Assembly: GCA_015143735.1 (NCBI GenBank)
Contig: VKHC01000400.1
Location: 1 to 12,516, forward strand
Source: Synura sp. LO234KE
Taxonomy: Eukaryota > Sar > Synurophyceae > Synurales > Mallomonadaceae
DNA length: 12,516 bases
Reading direction: 5' to 3'
The notes under the pieces were generated by a model, which had not been told where the DNA came from, made no database searches, and saw only the letters and a program-made list of their open reading frames with translations. How positions within the stretch are numbered: position 1 is the first letter of the stretch; each line of letters starts with the position of its first letter. Position numbers and translations under genes: made by a program. Shown one piece after another: positions 8,073-12,516 of the stretch.

Positions 8073-8375
8073 TAGTATGCGCGTATCTGTTGATTTGAAG
8101 TTTTTCTTTCCTTTCAGTAAAAATTATCTCTCTTAAATTTTCGGTGGAGGTAAGATGTAGAATTACCTGCTTCCGGTTGGTCGATTGGATTTTATATTCC
8201 GTTTCTAGAAAGAAATTCGCATTGAAGTAATTTAACAGACCGGAGATTATATTTATCCCAACATATCGACCGAATCTTGTGACTCAGTCTTAAGATTTTC
8301 CTCTATCTTTATTTGCGTCTATTATTTTTATAGCATCTATCCCTAACCATAATGTTTTTGTAGTTGATTTAAGTC
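7895..8375. repeat. Diverged tandem direct repeat, period about 290 bp
   Basis: Unit 1 covers about 7895-8096 and unit 2 about 8170-8370. CGACCGAATCTTGTGAC is identical at 7977-7993 and 8267-8283, an offset of 290. ATYGAAGTAATT (7933 and 8221), a T-rich run following the identical block, CATCNAT, and TTGATTT (8090 and 8364) align in the same order on either side. The units differ by many substitutions and small indels, so the duplication is old. A third partial unit may start near 8470 and be cut by the CCHC fragment. I do not recognise the repeated sequence. Confidence 0.65.
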
Positions 8376-8546
8376 AGCGCCAGAAAAAATATATCGATAA
8401 ATATATTTGATTAAAATAGAGAAAATTCTTAGAAATAATTTTGGAAGATCTTTTTTCGTATTTGTTAAAACTACCTGTCTCTACTTTGATTCCAACAAAA
8501 AACGTGAAAATAGTTTTAGTTCATGCGAATAGTTTAAGGAAAAACG
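8376..8546. other. AT-rich stretch without recognised gene
   Basis: This stretch is very AT-rich, with A and T runs around 8384-8440. A segment at about 8475-8500 weakly resembles the start of repeat unit 2 and could be a third, truncated unit. No coding motif is seen on either strand. Confidence 0.3.
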
Positions 8547-8828
8547 ATGTTCGAAACAGCTCTATCTCTGCCTATACTTACTTCAAAAAATTCCCCTCCA
8601 GAAAGAAGGCAGAGTCTTATAAGAAGCAGACTACTGGTTCACAAGGTGGTGTTGCCTGTAGGGCATAACTGTCGCAAGAACACAACTACGTCGGCCCAAC
8701 GACAGGAACTTCTCACTTGCTCCTTGTGTTCCTCACCTGGCCGACAAGAACCCGACGCCTATGATCATGTTTTCCGGACCTGCACTCATCCTTTACTTCA
8801 ACAGCGATGGCAGGCTATCCTCCGATGC
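8547..8828 (+). pseudogene. Plus-strand fragment with retroelement-type CCHC zinc-binding motif
   Basis: An open plus-strand frame contains VLPVGHNCRKN, then CSLCSSPGRQEPDAYDHVF, then RTCTHPLLQQRW (about 8723-8815). The spacing CxxC-x12-H-x4-C is the form of the zinc-binding motif found near the C-terminus of many non-LTR reverse transcriptases, where it is thought to help bind RNA or DNA. The frame runs on through 8903 only because it reads the 3' tail of copy B antisense. The true fragment therefore probably ends near 8826. It is the only recognised retroelement coding segment on the plus strand and meets copy B tail to tail. Confidence 0.55.
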
Positions 8829-8874
8829 CACCCCTCGTACCCATTGGCCACCCCAGAGAGGACCGAGTGGAGTG
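8829..8874 (-). other. Conserved hairpin in the 3' tail, copy B
   Basis: On the minus strand CACTCC (8874-8869) pairs with GGGGTG (8834-8829). One pair is a T-G wobble that pairs only in the minus-strand RNA, which fits a minus-strand transcript. The loop keeps CTCGG at its start and GGGTAC at its end but has a changed and slightly longer middle. Confidence 0.55.
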
Positions 8875-8905
8875 CTCCGAGGAATAACAGCTATCGACGG
8901 TGACA
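8829..8905 (-). repeat. 3' tail of non-LTR copy B (truncated)
   Basis: On the minus strand this segment matches the inner part of tails A and C: CTCGGTC and GGCCAATGGGTAC within the hairpin, and GTGTCACCGTCGATAGCTG upstream, which parallels GTGTCACCTCCGGCTGTAG in copy A. The downstream AT-rich end present in A and C is missing. The match stops at about 8829, where the plus-strand CCHC fragment begins. Confidence 0.65.
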
Positions 8906-9119
8906 CTCCGTCTCTGACAAAAAAACAACCGAAGCCTGTGGTAGGGGGACAACGGAGGTAAAACAGAGACACATATGCGCAATACCGTGAAGCAGGATGA
9001 AGGTGTGAAATGTGTGTGAGTAGTTGGGTGTCTCCATCTCTAATAGAGAGCAGCTCTCGTCGCCGGCAAGGGATGTACACTGAAATGAGAACGCGACTGC
9101 TAAGGGGGACGTGATGACC

Positions 9120-9680
9120 CGGCTTGTATGTTCGCCGATGACGATCCGGACCCACGGGCCGCAGAACAATCCGCAGTAACAGCATTCCCCTACGCAGCCA
9201 ACTTTGACGCGCAAGGGAGCGCTTTTATCCAGAATATGAAGATCTTGGTGGTTGAAAACACCGCCGAGTAGACCCAAACAGACTCGCACAATAATGTTTC
9301 TTCGAGACTATGTTGAATCGTAGATTCTCTTGAATTCATTGTAGACTCTTGAATGTCCTGAGTTCTCCGATGTTGTTCGTGGGACGATGCGCGTTCAGCC
9401 ATTCAGTATCCTGAGGACCCCAGAGATCCATCGGCGGTCAAAACATCCCATCCTGCGGCCCCCGAGGTGGAGGAGGCCGACCCGTCCGTATAAAGATCAG
9501 TATTGGAAAGAGAGCGAATGGGGCTGTCCAACTCACTCGTGGATCGCATTATATAGCGCAAGAGTAATTTTGCCAAGTGCGAGCCAATTTTTACCATTCT
9601 AAACGGTCTTTCATATTGTGTAAAGAAAGTGAAGTCCGCGAGTTGCATTATTATTCGATCATCCAATTTTGGTGTCATAT
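9120..9680 (-). pseudogene. RNase H domain of non-LTR copy B
   Basis: DLYTDGSASSTSGAAGW at about 9502-9452 holds the first catalytic Asp of RNase H. In another frame EWLNAHRPTNNIGEL at about 9404-9360 matches the copy A motif YWLGALRPTNN. HYCASLFG at about 9299-9276 parallels the copy A GYCVRLFG, but the TDS before it is lost. KIFIFWIKA at about 9243-9217 and GNAVTADCSAARG at about 9186-9148 end the domain. Between the LFG and WIKA motifs copy B is about 17-20 codons shorter than copy A, so it has an internal deletion. Frame changes and a stop make it inactive. An open stretch upstream to 9678 carries no recognised motif. Confidence 0.75.
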
Positions 9681-9689
9681 GTAGTAATC

Positions 9690-10560
9690 CCTGAGATCAC
9701 TGATTTTTCCTAGTGCAGGAAGGCATGTGTTCTTTGGTTGCGCCCATGGACTTTTCGCTGAGTGTTAAAGTGGAGCGAGGATAATTCCCGATGAATCAAA
9801 ATGCAGAGAAGATAAAGTGAGACAGTCGATACTCCACGGTTTATCGCTTGTTGGAGAGAAAAGTAGCCCGTGCTGGTATACTGGGCAACGAACACATACG
9901 CTAAGGGCTGCTGTCGCAAAAAATTGGTACGAGCCCGCATACCTCACGTTGGTCTCTGGAGCGGTATTCGCTACGACGAGAGAACGGTGCACGATGGAAG
10001 AACGAAAAGAGGCGATGCCAAGGCCCTTACAGGACTGGTCTGGCCATGAGAAGTGACTATGGGTAAGTAGAATTGCTTGTGCGTCAGCCGAGCAGAAAAT
10101 CGCAAAAACAAATCGTGCTTGAGCTAAAACAGGTCAAAAGTCACGACGGGTTACGTGAAACCATTGATGACCCAGGAGAATTTGCCGTAACCGGTAGTAT
10201 CAAGAACCGATACATCACTGTCAGCTGGATATGTCAGATGGAGCAGTCATGGAGCCGAGATATAGAGAACTTTAGGGATCTTGCCGAGGTCACCAGGCAG
10301 GAACCCGGCAGGAAGTACCACGCCTGACCCGGGAGGTTAGAATTGCATAATCGTTTGGGAGCTGGGCTCCGGCCAGAAGTTGATGAAGGTGGTGGGTTAC
10401 GCCAACCTCACTTGATAATGAAACATCAACTAATAAACAATTTAAGTGACGAAAGACTGATGGAATGCGTTGCGACATTTGACGCTGGTTGTCACCCGAG
10501 AAGTATGTGCCGAACTGTCAGGACAGAGGTAAGGAACGTAATTGGATGAGTGATGACCTC
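9690..10560. other. Stretch without recognised gene
   Basis: Several open stretches of 60-84 codons exist on both strands, for example 10073-10327 and 10343-10549 on the plus strand and 9765-9992 on the minus strand. None shows a family motif, and they overlap one another. By position this could be decayed RT or linker of copy B, but I find no RT motif to support that. Base composition is mixed. Confidence 0.3.
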
Positions 10561-10959
10561 GATGTCGAAGAGTGTTAATGGCCTGACGTGAACAATGATC
10601 CCCGATATGAATGAGAGGCCGAAATCAATTGATACCCCTCCCCCCGCCCAATAACAGCTCCAACTGGTTCTCGAGTTAACCCGTCTGCGACGCTGATGAA
10701 TTACCGCAACAAAGACATTTACATTTTTATGACACCAAGCGCAGTTGTACTTACGTAGACGCCGCCATTACAAAAACGTTTGATGTTAGCAGTGCTCTGC
10801 ATATCTCACGGGTGGAGACTGCCCAGATTCCACCATGAAGGTCAAAAGTTTGCTAAAGTGAGATGGTGTTGGGGAACACTCAGCTCCACGGCTTCTCTGG
10901 AACGTTTCTGTGCCTTGAGACAAGATAGCCGCCCCGGTAAAGGTATTCTACTTGTTCAA
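10561..10959. other. Stretch without recognised gene
   Basis: A run of C-rich sequence lies at about 10637-10650. One plus-strand open stretch (10780-10965) has no recognisable motif. Nothing else can be supported. Confidence 0.3.
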
Positions 10960-11545
10960 CGATGATGCCCGATTCATCAGCTGTTCCCCATAATTCAAAC
11001 ATGGTAGTCCTCTCCCTCTTCATAAACTTCGTCAGTGATCCTGAGCCCTTCATTTCTTCAATTGAGTTTCGATATTCTTCTGAAGTTTCTCCACATGCTC
11101 TTTGACTCTGTCACTGTTTATAGTTTTGGATCTACCACTTGCCCTTGTAAGACCTAAACAACTTCGTAGAGGTAGTGTATTTCATCTTTCATAATGTTTT
11201 GATTTTCCACATCGGCTAGTGTATGTCTGCATTGCTTCAATGTTGAATAGGATTAATTCAAAGTCCTGAGTTTTGATGACGAATTATTTCACGAAATGAG
11301 TAACCACTTCTATTGTGGTATTTATCAAACCAGTAAGAACAGACTGATTCTTCGATTTATTTCCGACTTTCCCTTATTTTCTTCACTTCTTTTCAGCTTC
11401 CTCTACAAGTCTGAAAGATTTCAGCATTTTCTTTCTATTTTCTCAAGACTCTACCTGTCATATTGCTAATTCTTTTGGGGCTTTTTGGTGGAGCAGGAGG
11501 ATTAATAAATCCTGAATTAATCAAGAGCTAATTATCGATTTGTAA
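10960..11545 (-). pseudogene. Lys/Glu-rich decayed coding stretch, identity unknown
   Basis: The minus strand gives segments in changing frames that look like worn protein: NPPAPPKSPKRI near 11500, then Lys/Glu-rich pieces such as VKEHVEKLQKNIETQLKK near 11120-11065, then MKRERTTMFELWGTADESG near 11020-10965. The charged helix-like piece would suit a coiled coil, as in some retrotransposon Gag proteins. I cannot name the family, there is no zinc knuckle, and stops are frequent. The AT-rich composition alone favours Lys, Glu and Asn codons, so this may be chance. Confidence 0.25.
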
Positions 11546-11974
11546 TTTTTCTCTCTTGCTTCTGAACTGCTACTGGGAATCGTAGAACGCTTTAGATTAC
11601 TCATACTATTTGTTAAACAAAATAAGAACATTTCAACGTACAAATACGTACTATAGCAACAATCTTGAAGATGCCATAGCGGTAACTCGACATAAAGTAA
11701 ATAGCAGTGCAGCAGTAGGCGGTAAGCCGTTATCTTGGTGTGTTAGCTAAGCGGTCCGGAGCGTTGCCTACAACGACATCAGTATAGCAGTCGCTGAAGC
11801 AGTGCCGCGTAACACGTTAGATTCTTACACAGATGTGAGGAACCGCGCCTGTGGTGTCTAACCACTCTCCATGAACTTTCCCCACCAAATTCGAGTAGTT
11901 CATTTACGATAATGTTAAAGACCGATAAACCAGAGAATGTGGGGTATAAACTGGCTTGCAGAAAATCCAATAGT
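11546..11974. other. Stretch without recognised gene
   Basis: Mixed composition with no convincing coding motif on either strand. The stretch 11700-11830 has several GCAG and GCGG pieces that look structured, but it does not fold into a cloverleaf by eye. The 3' end of copy C lies at its right edge. Confidence 0.3.
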
Positions 11975-12155
11975 TATTTATTACTAAGAGGTAGATATGA
12001 AAGACAGAACAGGAAGTCAAACATAGCCAAAGGCACCTACTTGTAAATAACCACCCTCTATGTACCCAATGGCAAGTCCCGTGACCGAGTAGAGGGAAAA
12101 CGGGTGCTACACCCGGACTAGGAAAATTAGTCACCCACCAAGTCCCCATTAAAAT
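11975..12155 (-). repeat. 3' tail of non-LTR copy C
   Basis: Related to tail A along nearly its whole length. On the minus strand it shows GTCACC-type upstream sequence, GGGTGTAGCACCCG, the hairpin, GTGGTT with TTTA, then a T-rich part ending in AGTAATAAATAA near 11980. The end is AT-rich but without a clear oligo-A run or target duplication. It follows the open RNase H frame that ends at 12244. Confidence 0.75.
12054..12096 (-). other. Conserved 43-nt hairpin in the 3' tail, copy C
   Basis: On the minus strand CCCTCTA (12096-12090) pairs perfectly with TAGAGGG (12060-12054) around a 29-nt loop of the same length as in copy A. The loop begins CTCGG and ends GGTACA. Three of the seven pairs differ from copy A with pairing kept. 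Confidence 0.7.
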
Positions 12156-12243
12156 CATGCGCAGGGAGAGCAGGAGGAGTGAGCGAGCGAAAAATCATGG
12201 CAAGGCGACGAAAGAAAGCGCGCCATGAAAAAGGTGCCGGGAA

Positions 12244-12516
12244 TCAAATGGAGGCAGGCGTGGATCCCGGCGAGGGGTGAGGTGGCGCTCTGACGCGCGC
12301 CAGGGGGACCACGGACCGACGCCGAGGCCGAGGCCGGGAGAGAGGTAGTACCGCTGAGGCCGCGATCCGTGAGGCAGGAAGGGGTCGGAGTTGGGTCATG
12401 AGATGGGGGGCCGCGCACCCCCGAGCCGCAAGTCTGTCCGCTTCCGCGTTCCCTAGGGCCAACGGGTCATCGGAGTTGGTGTGGGCCGGAGTCCAGGAGA
12501 TAGAGATGGAATTGTC
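12244..12516 (-). CDS. C-terminal end of RNase H of non-LTR copy C (partial, open)
   Basis: From the window edge the minus strand stays open for 90 codons to a stop at 12244. It begins DNSISISWTPAHTNSDDP and continues ALGNAEADRLAARG, the last helix of RNase H with its His and final Asp motif intact. Copy A has the same arrangement with AISWIKAHTG and ALGNAAADHLA. A Pro/Arg-rich tail of about 55 residues follows. Unlike the other copies, this part has no stop or frame change, so copy C is the youngest of the set or still intact. The rest of its ORF (endonuclease, RT) would lie beyond the window. GC content is high. Confidence 0.8.
   Translation of the reverse strand, partial: DNSISISWTPAHTNSDDPLALGNAEADRLAARGCAAPHLMTQLRPLPASRIAASAVLPLSRPRPRRRSVVPLARVRAPPHPSPGSTPASI

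Noticed and set aside
8096-8118. Splice-acceptor-like pyrimidine tracts on the plus strand (also near 8010-8026)
   Set aside because: Both end in TTTCAG, but no plus-strand exon or matching donor could be built. AT-rich repeats give such tracts by chance.
10637-10650. C-rich run, possible quadruplex-forming sequence on the minus strand
   Set aside because: There are too few separated G-runs on the minus strand for a standard four-run quadruplex.
11700-11830. Possible tRNA or small structured RNA
   Set aside because: No cloverleaf with T-loop (TTCRA) and matching acceptor ends could be made by eye.
1-12516. Bacterial or phage origin of the window
   Set aside because: The recognised content is eukaryotic: a chromodomain gypsy pol, non-LTR elements and a gene with spliceosomal-type introns. 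No operon structure or ribosome binding sites are seen.

Overview
The window reads as nuclear DNA of a eukaryote. It is a graveyard of old retrotransposon copies around one apparently intact, intron-bearing host gene. No rRNA, tRNA, CRISPR array or bacterial operon is visible. The short introns of the host gene (49, 62 and 57 nt) suggest a compact-intron eukaryote such as a protist, alga, oomycete-like organism or early-diverging fungus. I cannot name the species.

Layout, with every recognised element except one fragment on the minus strand:
(1) About 220-3163: a decayed Ty3/gypsy chromodomain-type LTR retrotransposon pol gene. Reading along the minus strand it shows a pol leader, reverse transcriptase, RNase H, integrase, GPY/F-like segment and chromodomain, then a possible polypurine tract and LTR start.
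(2) About 3164-5580: a decayed non-LTR retrotransposon with the C-terminal half of an endonuclease, a linker, and an RT that still has YADD.
(3) About 5680-6530: RNase H end and 3' tail of a second non-LTR copy (copy A).
(4) 7305-7823: a four-exon gene of the TMEM256/DUF423 small membrane protein family.
(5) About 7830-8540: an unknown 80-codon ORF and a diverged tandem repeat of about 290 bp.
(6) About 8547-8828: a plus-strand fragment with a zinc-binding CCHC motif.
(7) About 8829-9680: RNase H end and 3' tail of a third copy (copy B).
(8) About 9690-11970: mostly unassigned sequence, with one Lys/Glu-rich decayed stretch.
(9) About 11975-12516: RNase H end and 3' tail of a fourth, least decayed copy (copy C), which runs off the window.

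The two most interesting points are these. First, the three non-LTR 3' tails share a 43-46 nt hairpin whose closing stem covaries between copies while its loop is conserved, which points to a selected RNA structure. Second, two of the three inferred introns of the TMEM256-like gene begin with GC instead of GT.

Everything here comes from reading the sequence and its translations. Family assignments come from recognised motifs, not from database searches.
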